64,000 bases of DNA from Modestobacter italicus (lineage in GTDB: Bacteria; Actinomycetota; Actinomycetes; Mycobacteriales; Geodermatophilaceae): assembly GCF_019799965.1 (NCBI RefSeq), contig NZ_JABGCJ010000006.1:1-64000 (forward strand), written 5' to 3'. Under the pieces are notes generated by a model. That model did not search any database. It was not told the origin of the DNA and saw only the letters and a list, made by a program, of their open reading frames with translations. Made by a program: the position numbers and the translations under genes. This document shows positions 41,164 to 49,886 of the stretch, in pieces. Every line of letters starts with the position of its first letter. The first letter of the stretch is position 1.

Positions 41164-44100
41164 CCTCCCCCCACCCCACGGGCCATGTTGGCCAACATGG
41201 CCGCTCGGACGGGACGGTCACGTCCCCCGCGCCCGGCCGTGTTGGCCAACATGGCCGGGCCGGGCGGGGGCCGCTGGGGGCGCTGGCGGGGGTGCCCGGG
41301 CTGACCGGGGCGCTGGTGCGGGCGGCGGTCGTCGCCCTGGTGCAGACCGCCGGGGTGGTCCTGCTGGCCGCGGGCCTGGCCCGCGCGGTCGCCGACGTCG
41401 CGGCCGGGACGACGCCCGGGACGGCGCTGCTGGTGGCCCTGGCCGGGGCCGCCGTCCGGGCGCTGGGCTCCTGGGCGGGCGGCGTGCTGGCCACCCGGGA
41501 CGCCCGCCGGGCCGAGGACACCCTGCGCCGCCGACTGCTGGACCGGCTGCTGGCCGGCGAGGGCGAGGCGGTGACCGCCGCCGGTGGCAGCGGTCCGGCC
41601 GCGGTGCTGGCCACCACCCGGCTGCACGACCTCGGCCCGGCGCTGGCCACCTACCTGCCGGCGCTGGCCCAGACGATCGTCGTCCCGCCGGTGGTGCTGG
41701 TGGTCATCGGCGTCACCGACTGGCTCTCCGCGCTGCTCGTCGCGGTCACCCTGCCGCTGGTCCCGCTGTTCATGGCCCTGGTCGGGCTGCACACCCGGGA
41801 CGAGACGGTCGAGGCCGCCCGGGCGCTGGACCGGATCGCCGGGCACGTCGCCGAGCTGGTCCGCGGGCTGCCGGTGCTGGTCGGCCTGGGCCGGGCCGCC
41901 GACCAGCTGGCCGCGCTCGCCGAGCTCGGTGAGTCCCACCGCCGGCGCACGCTGGCCACGCTGCGGATCGCCTTCCTGTCCTCGCTCGTGCTCGAGGTGC
42001 TCGCCACGCTGTCGGTCGCCCTGGTCGCGGTGACCGTCGGCATCCGGCTCGCCGACGGGACGATGAGCCTGGACGTCGGCCTGCTCGCCCTGCTGCTCGC
42101 TCCGGAGGCGTTCGCGCCACTGCGGGCGCTGGGGGCCGCACACCACGCCTCCGAGGACGCCGCCGAGGCCGCGGCGGCCGCCCGCGCGGTGCTCGCCACC
42201 CCGGCTACCCGCCCGGTGATCGCCGCCCCGCCGGCCGGTGAGCTGCGCGGGCTGACCGTCACCGGCCTGACCGTCGCCTTCCCCGGCCGCGGCGCGCCGG
42301 CGGTCGAGGGCCTCTCCTTCGCCGTCGAGCCCGGCGAGCTGGTCGCCCTGCGCGGGCCCAGCGGCTCGGGCAAGTCCAGCGTGCTCGCCGTCCTCGCCGG
42401 GCAGCTGCTGGACGGCGGCGCCGCGCGGGTGGACGGCGCGGTGCTGGCCCCGCCGGACGTCGCCGTCGTGCCGCAGTTCCCGCGGACCGTCGCCGACACC
42501 GTGCTCGACGAGCTCCGCCGGCATGCCGGGGAGGTGGCGGACGAGCGAGCCACCGACCTCGCCGACACCGCGCTGGACTGGGTGGACGCCGCACACCTGC
42601 GCGACCGGGAGTGCCGCACCCTCTCCCCCGGCGAGCTGCAGCGGGTCGCCCTGGCCCGGGCACTCGTCCGGGTCCAGCGGGGCGCCCGGGTGCTGCTGCT
42701 GGACGAGCCGACCGCCTCCCTCGACCCCGCCGCCACCGCCCGGGTCACCGAGCTGCTGGTGCGGCTGCGCGGCTCGCTGTGCACGGTGCTGGTCACCCAC
42801 GAGCCGGCGCTGGCCGCCCTGGCCGACCGTGCCGTCGACCTGCCCGGCCGCACCGCCGTCCCGGCGCTGACCACCGTCCCCGGGCCCCCGCCCGCCCCGG
42901 CCGCTGCTGCCGCCGACCCCCTCCCCTCACCCGCCCAGCACGCCGAGGTCCCTCACCCGGCGCCGGTCGGGCTGTCGTGGCCGCGGCGGGCGGTGACCCG
43001 AGCCGTCGGCTACGGCGCCGCCTCCAGCGCCTTCGGTGTCGCGCTCACCGCGGTGTCGGGCTGGCTGATCGTCCGGGCCGCCGAGCAGCCGCCGATCCTC
43101 ACTCTGATGGTCGCCATCGTGGCCGTGCGCGCCTCCGGGCTCGGCCGCGCGCTGCTGCGCTGGCTGGAGCGGCTGGCCAGCCACGACGCCGCGTTCCGGC
43201 TGGCGTCGGACACCCGGCTGCGGCTGTGGCGGGCGCTGATCGCCCAGGGACCGGCCGCCGACCGCACCCCCGGCCGGACGCTGGCCCGGCTGGTCGGGGA
43301 CGTCGGGCTGCTGCAGGACCTCTCGGTCCGGGTGGTCACCCCGCCGCTGGTCTCCGGCGTGGTGCTCGCCGGGACCACCGGGGTGCTGGCCGTGCTCGAC
43401 CCGCGGGCCGGTGCGCTCGTCGCAGCGGTGCTCGCCGTGGCGGTGCTCGCCGTCCTCGGGGTGCACCGGTGGGCCGACCGCGGGGTGGCCCGGACCGCCG
43501 CCGAGCTGCAGACGGTGACCCTGCGCGAGACCGCCGGGACGCTGGAGGCCGCCGGCGACCTGCGGGCGCACGGGCTGGCCACGGCGGCGGTCGACCGGCT
43601 CGACGCCCTGGGCCGCCGGCAGGGGCGGGCCGCCCGGGCCGGTGCCGCGGCGGCCGCGGCCGGCGACGCGATCGCGGTGCTGGCCTCCGGGTCGGCCGCC
43701 GTGCTGGGCCTGTGGGCCGGCGCCACCGCGGTGCGCGCCGGTGAGCTGAGCGCGCCGGTCGCCGCCGTCCTCGCGCTGGCCCCGCTGGCGCTGCTCGAGC
43801 CGCTCACCGCGCTGGGCGCCGCCCGGCGTCATCGGCTGGCCTGGGCCGACGCCCGGGCCCGGGTGTCAGCGGTGCTGGCCGAGCCGGTGGCCGCCGACCC
43901 CGCTCCGGCAGACCGGGTGGCCCCGCCGCGGCCGGTGCGGGAGCTGGCGACCGAGCACCTGACCGCCGGCTGGCCCGGCCGGCCCGGCGTGCTGCGGGAC
44001 CTGGACCTGGTCGCCACCGCCGGCCGCGGCTGGCTGGTGGTCACCGGGCCGTCGGGGTCGGGCAAGTCGACGTTGCTGTCGGTGCTGATGGCCGCGCTGC

Positions 44101-44633
44101 GGCCGGCGTCGGGCGACCACGTGCTCGGCGACGGTGGCCGGCCGGTGCCGGTCGCCCGGCTCACCCGGGACGACGTGCAGGCGGCGATCGCCTGGTGCCC
44201 GCAGGACGCCCACGTCTTCGACGCCCCGCTGCGGGCCAACCTGGCGCTGGCCCGTCCTCGGGGCGAGCTGGCCGGCCCGGACGGGGAGCGGGCCATGCGG
44301 GTGGCGCTCACCGACGCCGGGCTCGGCCCGCTGCTGGCGGCGCTGCCGGCCGGCCTGGACACCCCGGTGGGCGCCGGCGGCACGTCGCTGTCCGGTGGCG
44401 AGCGGCGGCGGCTGGCCGTCGCCCGGGCGCTGCTCGCCGACCGCGAGGTGGTGCTGCTCGACGAGCCGACCGCGCACCTGGACCCGCCGACGGCGGCCGC
44501 GGTGGTGGCCGACCTGCGCCGGGGGCTGGCCGGGCGGCTGGTCGTCTGCGTCACCCACGACCGCGACCTCGCCGGCGCCGACGACACCGTGGTGGAGCTC
44601 GGCCGACCGACGGTGGCCGCCACGCGCTCGTGA
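41160..44633 (+). CDS. cydDC: Fused CydD-CydC ABC exporter of cysteine/glutathione-type thiols
   Basis: An 1157-residue fusion of two ABC exporter halves needed for cytochrome bd assembly. The first half (about 60-560) has helices and Walker A GPSGSGKSS. A linker of ~50 residues is rich in Pro and Ala. The second half (~610-1150) has helices and GPSGSGKST, LSGGERRRLAVAR and LLDEPTAHLD. In the first half the signature motif reads LSPGELQRVALAR. ATG 41160 overlaps the cydB stop (ATGA), fixing the start. Residues ~8-15 and ~26-32 are palindrome-encoded GHVGQHGR and RVGQHGR, an extra N-terminal segment not expected in CydD. Confidence 0.95.
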   Translation: MTSPHPTGHVGQHGRSDGTVTSPAPGRVGQHGRAGRGPLGALAGVPGLTGALVRAAVVALVQTAGVVLLAAGLARAVADVAAGTTPGTALLVALAGAAVRALGSWAGGVLATRDARRAEDTLRRRLLDRLLAGEGEAVTAAGGSGPAAVLATTRLHDLGPALATYLPALAQTIVVPPVVLVVIGVTDWLSALLVAVTLPLVPLFMALVGLHTRDETVEAARALDRIAGHVAELVRGLPVLVGLGRAADQLAALAELGESHRRRTLATLRIAFLSSLVLEVLATLSVALVAVTVGIRLADGTMSLDVGLLALLLAPEAFAPLRALGAAHHASEDAAEAAAAARAVLATPATRPVIAAPPAGELRGLTVTGLTVAFPGRGAPAVEGLSFAVEPGELVALRGPSGSGKSSVLAVLAGQLLDGGAARVDGAVLAPPDVAVVPQFPRTVADTVLDELRRHAGEVADERATDLADTALDWVDAAHLRDRECRTLSPGELQRVALARALVRVQRGARVLLLDEPTASLDPAATARVTELLVRLRGSLCTVLVTHEPALAALADRAVDLPGRTAVPALTTVPGPPPAPAAAAADPLPSPAQHAEVPHPAPVGLSWPRRAVTRAVGYGAASSAFGVALTAVSGWLIVRAAEQPPILTLMVAIVAVRASGLGRALLRWLERLASHDAAFRLASDTRLRLWRALIAQGPAADRTPGRTLARLVGDVGLLQDLSVRVVTPPLVSGVVLAGTTGVLAVLDPRAGALVAAVLAVAVLAVLGVHRWADRGVARTAAELQTVTLRETAGTLEAAGDLRAHGLATAAVDRLDALGRRQGRAARAGAAAAAAGDAIAVLASGSAAVLGLWAGATAVRAGELSAPVAAVLALAPLALLEPLTALGAARRHRLAWADARARVSAVLAEPVAADPAPADRVAPPRPVRELATEHLTAGWPGRPGVLRDLDLVATAGRGWLVVTGPSGSGKSTLLSVLMAALRPASGDHVLGDGGRPVPVARLTRDDVQAAIAWCPQDAHVFDAPLRANLALARPRGELAGPDGERAMRVALTDAGLGPLLAALPAGLDTPVGAGGTSLSGGERRRLAVARALLADREVVLLDEPTAHLDPPTAAAVVADLRRGLAGRLVVCVTHDRDLAGADDTVVELGRPTVAATRS
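41181..41256. repeat. Pair of 22-bp palindromes inside the 5' end of cydDC
   Basis: Copies 41181-41202 and 41235-41256 have arms GGCCATGTTG and CAACATGGCC around GC. The first is perfect and the second has one change (GGCCGTGTTG). The start-to-start distance is 54 nt, with a 32-nt spacer. Each is translated in frame as GHVGQHGR or GRVGQHGR. The same arrangement occurs at 53143-53218. Confidence 0.95.
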
Positions 44634-44637
44634 TCTC

Positions 44638-44673
44638 GTGACCCAGGTCACTCATCGGAGTGGCGTGGGTCAC
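44638..44673. promoter_or_regulatory. Inverted repeat upstream of the signalling operon
   Basis: GTGACCCA (44638-44645) and TGGGTCAC (44666-44673) form an 8-bp dyad, and the left part also makes GTGACC-CA-GGTCAC. It lies directly after cydDC and 89 bp before the response regulator, either as an operator or a weak terminator. Confidence 0.4.
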
Positions 44674-44761
44674 ACGGTCGCTCACCTCGCCCGGTCGTGC
44701 TGCCGACGTCGTCAGGGACCGCCGCCTCGACGGCGGGCCGTCCCCGTCCGCAGGAGCGCCC

Positions 44762-45934
44762 ATGTCCAGCCCCACGATCGGCAGCACCACCCCTCCCGCC
44801 TCGATCCTGCTGGTCGACGACGAGGTGGCGATCCTCGACGGCCTGCGGCGGCAGCTGCGCCGGGAGTACACCGTGCACACGGCGACCGGCGGTGCCGCCG
44901 CCCTCGAGGTGCTGGCCGCCGAACAGGTGACGGTCGTCGTCTCCGACATGCGGATGCCGGAGATGGACGGCGCCACCTTCCTGTCCAAGGTGCGCACCCG
45001 CCACCCCGACGTCGGCCGGATCCTGCTCACCGGGCAGGCCGACACCCAGGCCGCCATCGCGGCGGTCAACGAGGGCCACGTCTTCCGGTTCCTGACCAAG
45101 CCCTGCCCGCCGGAGACGCTGTTCGACGCCATCGGGTCCGCCGTGGAGATCAACCGGCTGGCCACCGCGGAGAAGGAGCTGATGGCCTCGACGCTGCGGC
45201 GCACGGTCGAGGCGTTCATCGCCACGCTCAGCCTGGCGCAGCCGGTGGCGTTCGCGAGGTCCCAGCGGATCACCCGCACCGCCACCGAGATCGCGGTGCA
45301 GCTGGAGCTGGAGGACGTCTGGGAGGTCGAGGTGGCCGCCATGCTCGGCGCCCTGGGCAGCGTGAGCCTGCCGGCGAGCGTCCAGGACAAGCTCGACGCG
45401 GGGCGGCCGCTGGACCCCGACGAGGCGGAGATGCAGGCCCGCGTCCCGCACCTGAGCCGGGACCTGGTCTCCGCCATCCCCCGGCTCGAGTCCGTCGGTC
45501 AGGCCATCGGCTGGCAGCGGGCCCGCTGGGACGGGGTCGGCAACGGCCCCGGCGTCCCCAGCGGCGAGGACCTGCCCGTCCTCACCCGCGTCCTCAAGGT
45601 CGCCGTCGACTTCGAGCAGGGGCGGGCCGCACGTCCCAACGTCCAGGACACCATCGCCGTCCTCCAGGCCGACACCGGTTCCTACGATCCGACGGTCCTG
45701 GCGGCCCTCGCGCGCTGCCACGGCGAGGACGGGCACGTCGAGGCGCCACGGACCGTGCAGATCGGCGACCTGCTCCCGGGCATGGTCGTCTTCGACGACA
45801 TCCGGACGGCGGCGGGCGTGCTGCTGGTCGGCCGCGGCAACGTGGTCACCGCACAGCTGGTGCAGCGGCTGGAGAACTTCGCCGCCCGCGAGCCGCTGAG
45901 CGGCCCCATCCTGGTGACCGGCGGTGCGGCGTGA
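44762..45934 (+). CDS. Response regulator with degenerate HD-GYP output domain
   Basis: A 390-residue protein. The receiver (about 15-130) has ILLVDDE, the phospho-acceptor Asp in VVVSDMRMPEMDG and the Lys in FLTKPCPP. The output region aligns with RpfG-type HD-GYP phosphodiesterases, but the LHDIGK metal site reads MLGALGSV and the HHErwDGsGYP stretch reads GWQRARWDGVGNG. The metal ligands are lost and c-di-GMP hydrolysis is unlikely. A last ~60-residue beta-rich part (LLPGMVVFDDIRTAAGVLLV) follows. ATG 44762 lies behind CAGGAG. It overlaps the kinase gene by 4 nt (GTGA). Confidence 0.87.
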   Translation: MSSPTIGSTTPPASILLVDDEVAILDGLRRQLRREYTVHTATGGAAALEVLAAEQVTVVVSDMRMPEMDGATFLSKVRTRHPDVGRILLTGQADTQAAIAAVNEGHVFRFLTKPCPPETLFDAIGSAVEINRLATAEKELMASTLRRTVEAFIATLSLAQPVAFARSQRITRTATEIAVQLELEDVWEVEVAAMLGALGSVSLPASVQDKLDAGRPLDPDEAEMQARVPHLSRDLVSAIPRLESVGQAIGWQRARWDGVGNGPGVPSGEDLPVLTRVLKVAVDFEQGRAARPNVQDTIAVLQADTGSYDPTVLAALARCHGEDGHVEAPRTVQIGDLLPGMVVFDDIRTAAGVLLVGRGNVVTAQLVQRLENFAAREPLSGPILVTGGAA

Positions 45935-47913
45935 CCACCTCGGGCGCCGCCGTGGCCAACGTCCTCGAGCTGGTGCCCCAGGGCCCGGTCCGGGCCCTGT
46001 TCGACGCCTCCGCCGACCCGATCTGGTCGGTCGACGCCGCGGGCATCTGCCACTACGCCAACCCGGCCACCGCGGAGCTGCTCGGCCACCCGGTGACCGA
46101 GCTGGTCGGGAGCCGGCTGCACGCGCTGGCGCACGAGCCGGGCGGGACGGCCTCGCCGGTGCCGATCGACGAGTGCAGCGCGTGCACGTCGGCGGGACGC
46201 GCGGAGGCCGAGGTGGTGCTGTGGCGCGCCGACGGCAGCCCGTTGACCGTGCGCCTCCGCACCCAGCCGGTGCTGGTCGACGGTCAGGTCGCCGGCGCCG
46301 TCAGCAAGCTCGTCGACTCGCCGCGCACGCAGGGCCGCGGCGACGAACCGGACAGCGTGCTCGCCACCACCGCGGACGCCTTCGTCGGCATGGACCCCGC
46401 CGGGACGATCAGCGCGTGGAACGCTGCCGCGGAGACACTGCTCGGATGGTCCGCGTCGGAGGCCATCGGGCAGCCGCTGCTGCAGACGATCGTGCCGCCG
46501 GACCTGTGGGACACCTACCGGATCGGGATCCAGACCCTGCGCACCGCCGATGACGCCGACCTGCCGACCGTCCCGGTCGCCATGCAGGCGAGGCACAAGG
46601 ACGGTCGTCGCCTGGAGGTCGAGCTGACCGTGGGACGCGTCCAGCGGGCCGGGCAGTGGCACTTCCACTCCTTCCTCCGGGACGTCACCGAACGGCGGGC
46701 CGCGGAGGAGTCGCTGGCCCGCTCGGAGGCGCTGCACCGCCTGCTGGCCGAGAACAGTGGCGACCTGATCAGCCAGCACGGGCCCGACGGGGTGATCAGG
46801 TACGTCTCCCCCGCCGTGCTCGCCGTCCTGGGCCACCTCCCTGAGGCGCTGGTCGGCTGCGACGCGCTGGACCTGGTGCACCCCGACGACGTCGGCGCAC
46901 TGATCGACCGGGAAGGCCGGTTCCGGGCGGATGCCGGACGCGGCGAGCTCACCTTCCGGCTGCGCCACCAGGAAGGCCACTGGGTCTGGGTGGAGGCGGT
47001 CTCCTCGGTGCTCCGGGACGCGGAGGGCGTCATCACGGAGATCCACATGTGCACCCGGGACATCACCGACCGCAAGGCGCGGGACGCCGAGGTGTACCGC
47101 GAGTCGAAGCTGGAGTCGCTGGGCCGGCTCTCCGCCGGGCTGGCGCACGAGATCAACACGCCCATCCAGTACGTGGGGGACAACGCCCGCTTCCTGGCCG
47201 GGGCCTTCGCCGACCTGATGAGCATGGTCGCCCTCTACCGGGAGCTGCTGGACGCCAACCAGGCCATGAGCTGGTGCGAACGGCAGGAGGCGATGCGGGC
47301 GGCCGAGGCCCGCCTCGAGGTCGACTACCTGCAGAGCGAGGTGCCCAGTGCCATCGAGCAGACGCTGCAGGGCATCGACCGGGTGGCCAACATAGTCCGG
47401 GCGATGAAGACGTTCAGCCACCCGGGGCACGCCGAGCACGTGCCCGCGGACCTCAACGAGGCACTGCGGGCCACGGTCACGGTGACCCGCCACCAGGTGA
47501 ACCGGGTGGCGGAGCTGGACCTCGACCTCGGCGACCTGCCGCCGGTGCGCTGCAACATCGCCGACCTCAACCAGGTCTTCCTGAACCTGATCGTCAACGC
47601 CGCCGACGCGGTGGAGGAGACGGGCCGGCGCGGCCGCGTCGGGGTGACCAGCGCGATCGACGGCGACCAGGTGGTGATCCGGATCAGCGACACCGGCACG
47701 GGCATCCCCGACCACGTCCGGGCGAGGATCTTCGACCCCTTCTTCACCACCAAGGACGTCGGCCGGGGCACCGGGCAGGGACTGCCGCTGGCGCGCGCGG
47801 TGGTGCGGGAGGCACACGGCGGGACACTGACGGTGCGCTCGGAGCCCGGCGCAGGCAGCACCTTCACCGTCCGGCTCCCGATCAGCGGGCCGGCCAGCGC
47901 GGCGGCTGCCTGA
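45931..47913 (+). CDS. PAS-domain sensor histidine kinase
   Basis: A 660-residue soluble kinase without membrane helices. Three PAS domains (about 15-110, 145-265 and 270-385) show GICHYANPATAELLGHP, GTISAWNAAAETLLGW and GVIRYVSPAVLAVLG. A HisKA segment has the phospho-acceptor His in GRLSAGLAHEINTP, and the HATPase_c domain has FLNLIVNAADAVEE, DTGTGIPDHV and GTGQGLPLARAVV. The N-box asparagine and glycine boxes are intact. GTG 45931 is coupled to the regulator stop. It probably senses a cytosolic cue such as redox or oxygen, given cydABDC next door; that cue is inferred. Confidence 0.93.
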   Translation: MTTSGAAVANVLELVPQGPVRALFDASADPIWSVDAAGICHYANPATAELLGHPVTELVGSRLHALAHEPGGTASPVPIDECSACTSAGRAEAEVVLWRADGSPLTVRLRTQPVLVDGQVAGAVSKLVDSPRTQGRGDEPDSVLATTADAFVGMDPAGTISAWNAAAETLLGWSASEAIGQPLLQTIVPPDLWDTYRIGIQTLRTADDADLPTVPVAMQARHKDGRRLEVELTVGRVQRAGQWHFHSFLRDVTERRAAEESLARSEALHRLLAENSGDLISQHGPDGVIRYVSPAVLAVLGHLPEALVGCDALDLVHPDDVGALIDREGRFRADAGRGELTFRLRHQEGHWVWVEAVSSVLRDAEGVITEIHMCTRDITDRKARDAEVYRESKLESLGRLSAGLAHEINTPIQYVGDNARFLAGAFADLMSMVALYRELLDANQAMSWCERQEAMRAAEARLEVDYLQSEVPSAIEQTLQGIDRVANIVRAMKTFSHPGHAEHVPADLNEALRATVTVTRHQVNRVAELDLDLGDLPPVRCNIADLNQVFLNLIVNAADAVEETGRRGRVGVTSAIDGDQVVIRISDTGTGIPDHVRARIFDPFFTTKDVGRGTGQGLPLARAVVREAHGGTLTVRSEPGAGSTFTVRLPISGPASAAAA

Positions 47914-47921
47914 CGCCGCGC

Positions 47922-47950
47922 CCCTCCGCGGGCAGTCGGTGCACGGAGGG
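47922..47950 (+). terminator. Short stem after the histidine kinase gene
   Basis: CCCTCCG (47922-47928) pairs with CGGAGGG (47944-47950); outer GACG/CGTC bases can extend it past a bulge. Confidence 0.4.
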
Positions 47951-48016
47951 CGTCCGGCGCGCCGCCGCGCGTTCCGAGACCCTGTGGTCCGCTGCCTGTC
48001 GCCCGACCATGAGGGC

Positions 48017-48754
48017 GTGAGCCTGGCCGATCGCTTCGCCGCCGCCCTCGCCGCCGAGACGACGGGCGGGGACGACGACGGCCACCTGCTGCCCGAGCGG
48101 CTGGCCCGGGCCGTCACCCGGGTGCTGCCGGTGGACGGCGCCGGCCTCAGCGTGCAGCTGTCCCGGCTGGGCCGGTGCCCGCTCGGCGCGAGCCCCGCCG
48201 CGGCCGGGCGGGCGGAGCGGCTGCAGTTCACCGTCGGCAACGGGCCGTGCCTGCTGGCCGTCACCACCGGGCACCCGGTCTTCCTGGTCGCCGAGGACCT
48301 GCAGCGACGGTGGCCGGTCTTCGCCGAGCTGTTGCTGGAGCAGACGCCCTACCGGGGCGTGGTGTCGCTGCCGGTGCGGCACGCGCTAGCCGGCACCGGC
48401 GCGCTGGACCTGTTCCTGACCGACCCGCTGGGCGTCGCCCAGCTGGACGTCTTCGACGCCGTCGCCGTCGGGGACCTGGTCTCCGCGGCGCTCACCGACG
48501 CCGCGGTCTGGACGACGTGGTCGGAGGCCACGGGGCCGGACTGGCTGCACAGCCCGGCGGCGGAGCGGCGGGCCAGGGTCTGGCAGGCGGTCGGGCTGAC
48601 CTCCGCCGCCCTGGACGTGGACGCCGCCGAGGCGCTGGCCGTGCTCCGGGCCCACGCCCACGGGGCCGGGCGCACCGTGGACTCGGTCGCCGCGGACCTG
48701 GTCAGCGGCCGGCTGGTGCCCGCCGACGTGATCGGTCGGCCCGGCGCAGGCTGA
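48017..48754 (+). CDS. GAF-ANTAR domain regulator
   Basis: A 245-residue soluble protein. The GAF domain (about 20-170) has GAGLSVQ and LQFTVGNGPCLLAVTTGHPV. The C-terminal helical ANTAR segment (ARVWQAVGLTSAALDVDAAE, then ALAVLRAHAHGAGRTVDSVA) probably binds RNA hairpins to act as an antiterminator. GTG 48017 is the first plausible start. It follows the kinase by 103 bp and may be part of the same signalling block. The ligand is unknown. Confidence 0.85.
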   Translation: MSLADRFAAALAAETTGGDDDGHLLPERLARAVTRVLPVDGAGLSVQLSRLGRCPLGASPAAAGRAERLQFTVGNGPCLLAVTTGHPVFLVAEDLQRRWPVFAELLLEQTPYRGVVSLPVRHALAGTGALDLFLTDPLGVAQLDVFDAVAVGDLVSAALTDAAVWTTWSEATGPDWLHSPAAERRARVWQAVGLTSAALDVDAAEALAVLRAHAHGAGRTVDSVAADLVSGRLVPADVIGRPGAG

Positions 48755-48772
48755 ACAGCCGCGGTGATGGGG

Positions 48773-48778
48773 CACCCT
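48773..48778 (+). promoter_or_regulatory. Probable -10 hexamer of leaderless DUF1801 mRNA
   Basis: CACCCT ends 6 nt before ATG 48785. Confidence 0.4.
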
Positions 48779-48784
48779 GGCCTC

Positions 48785-49159
48785 ATGGCGCAGCCCACGG
48801 TCGAGGAGTTCCTGGCCACCCTGGACCACCCGCGGGTGGCCGACGTCCGGCGGCTCCGCGCGGCGATCATGGCCTCGGACGCCGACCTGACCGAGCACGT
48901 GAAGTGGCGGGCCCCCAGCTTCTGCTCCAAGGGCGTGGACCGGGTGACCTTCCGGTTGTTCCCCGCCGACCACCTGCAGCTGGTCTTCCATCGCGGCGCG
49001 AAGCCGGAGGAGACCGCCGGCTTCGAGTTCGGTGACGACACCGGGCTGCTGCGCTGGGCCGACTCCGACCGGGCCGTGCTCACCCTCGGCGACTCCGCCG
49101 ACGTGGCCGCCAAGGAGGCCGCGATCGTCGCGCTGGTGGAGCGCTGGGTGCGGGTCTGA
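48785..49159 (+). CDS. DUF1801 family protein
   Basis: A 124-residue soluble protein of the YdhG-like DUF1801 fold: TVEEFLATLDHPRVADVRRL, EHVKWRAPSFCSKG (the conserved KWxxPxF) and DRVTFRLFPADHLQLVFHRG. The family is related to frataxin-like folds; some members bind metals, but no specific function is known. The start ATG 48785 is favoured over GTG 48764/ATG 48767 because the family begins here and CACCCT stands 6 nt upstream. It ends 18 bp from a convergent tetR gene. Confidence 0.88.
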   Translation: MAQPTVEEFLATLDHPRVADVRRLRAAIMASDADLTEHVKWRAPSFCSKGVDRVTFRLFPADHLQLVFHRGAKPEETAGFEFGDDTGLLRWADSDRAVLTLGDSADVAAKEAAIVALVERWVRV

Positions 49160-49177
49160 CCTGCGCGCGGACAATGC

Positions 49178-49777
49178 TCAGACCTGGTGGGGCGCTCCAC
49201 TCGCGAGGCCGGGCACCAGTGGGCCCTCGCCGCGGCTGAGGGCGAGCAGGAGCTCTCGCACGTGCTCCAGGCGCGCGGGGTCGACCGAGCCCTCGTAGAC
49301 ACCGGAGACCGCGGCACCATCGGCCGCCGAGGTGATGAGCAGGACCCGCTGGGGGTCGAGACCGTCGGCCACGAAGGCCTCTCGCCAGCGGAGGGCATCG
49401 GCCCGCAGCAGATCGGGGACACCCGGCACGGCGGCCAGGGCGGTGGACAGGACGATGTGCTCGGGGACCACCTGCTCGGGGCGCAGGTCGTCGAACACCG
49501 CGCGGACGTAGGCGCGGACCAGCCGGCCCGGCCCGTGGTCGGCGAGGTCGACGGCGGCGTCCACCGCGGCGGCGAACTGCGCCAGCAGGTCCTCGGCGAG
49601 CGCGACCAGCAACTGCTCACGGGACCGAAAGTGGTGCAGGAGCCCGCTCTTGGACACTCCGGCGTGCCGGGCGATGACGTCGAGGCTGACGCCCACCCCC
49701 TGCGCCGCGACGAGCTCGGCCGCGGCGTCCAGCACCAGCCGACGGGTCCTGGCGGTGTCACGCACGGGAGCCGACAT
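49178..49777 (-). CDS. TetR/AcrR family regulator of the adjacent MFS pump
   Basis: A 199-residue repressor with the DNA-binding domain SLDVIARHAGVSKSGLLHHF (about residues 30-49) and a C-terminal ligand domain of the type with an AAVSGVYEG segment. It is divergent from the DHA2 MFS gene, with a two-site operator (49840-49874) between. ATG 49777 lies behind GAGGAGG. It probably represses the pump until a toxic ligand binds; the ligand is unknown. Confidence 0.92.
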   Translation of the reverse strand: MSAPVRDTARTRRLVLDAAAELVAAQGVGVSLDVIARHAGVSKSGLLHHFRSREQLLVALAEDLLAQFAAAVDAAVDLADHGPGRLVRAYVRAVFDDLRPEQVVPEHIVLSTALAAVPGVPDLLRADALRWREAFVADGLDPQRVLLITSAADGAAVSGVYEGSVDPARLEHVRELLLALSRGEGPLVPGLASGAPHQV

Positions 49778-49839
49778 CGGTCCTCCTCAGTCGCGGGCGC
49801 CGCCTCGTCGGCAGCGGTGGAGGTCACATGATGCTAGCC

Positions 49840-49874
49840 GACCATATGGTCTGTCCTGCCGACCATATGGTCGG
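49840..49874. promoter_or_regulatory. Two-site TetR operator between tetR and the MFS gene
   Basis: GACCATATGGTC occurs at 49840-49851 and 49861-49872, 21 bp apart (two helical turns). The second is part of the 16-bp perfect palindrome CCGACCATATGGTCGG (49859-49874); the first has one mismatch in its flank. Confidence 0.88.
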
Positions 49875-49880
49875 TAACCT
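49875..49880 (+). promoter_or_regulatory. -10 hexamer of leaderless MFS mRNA
   Basis: TAACCT ends 6 nt before ATG 49887 and abuts the operator. Confidence 0.55.
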
Positions 49881-49886
49881 GATCGC

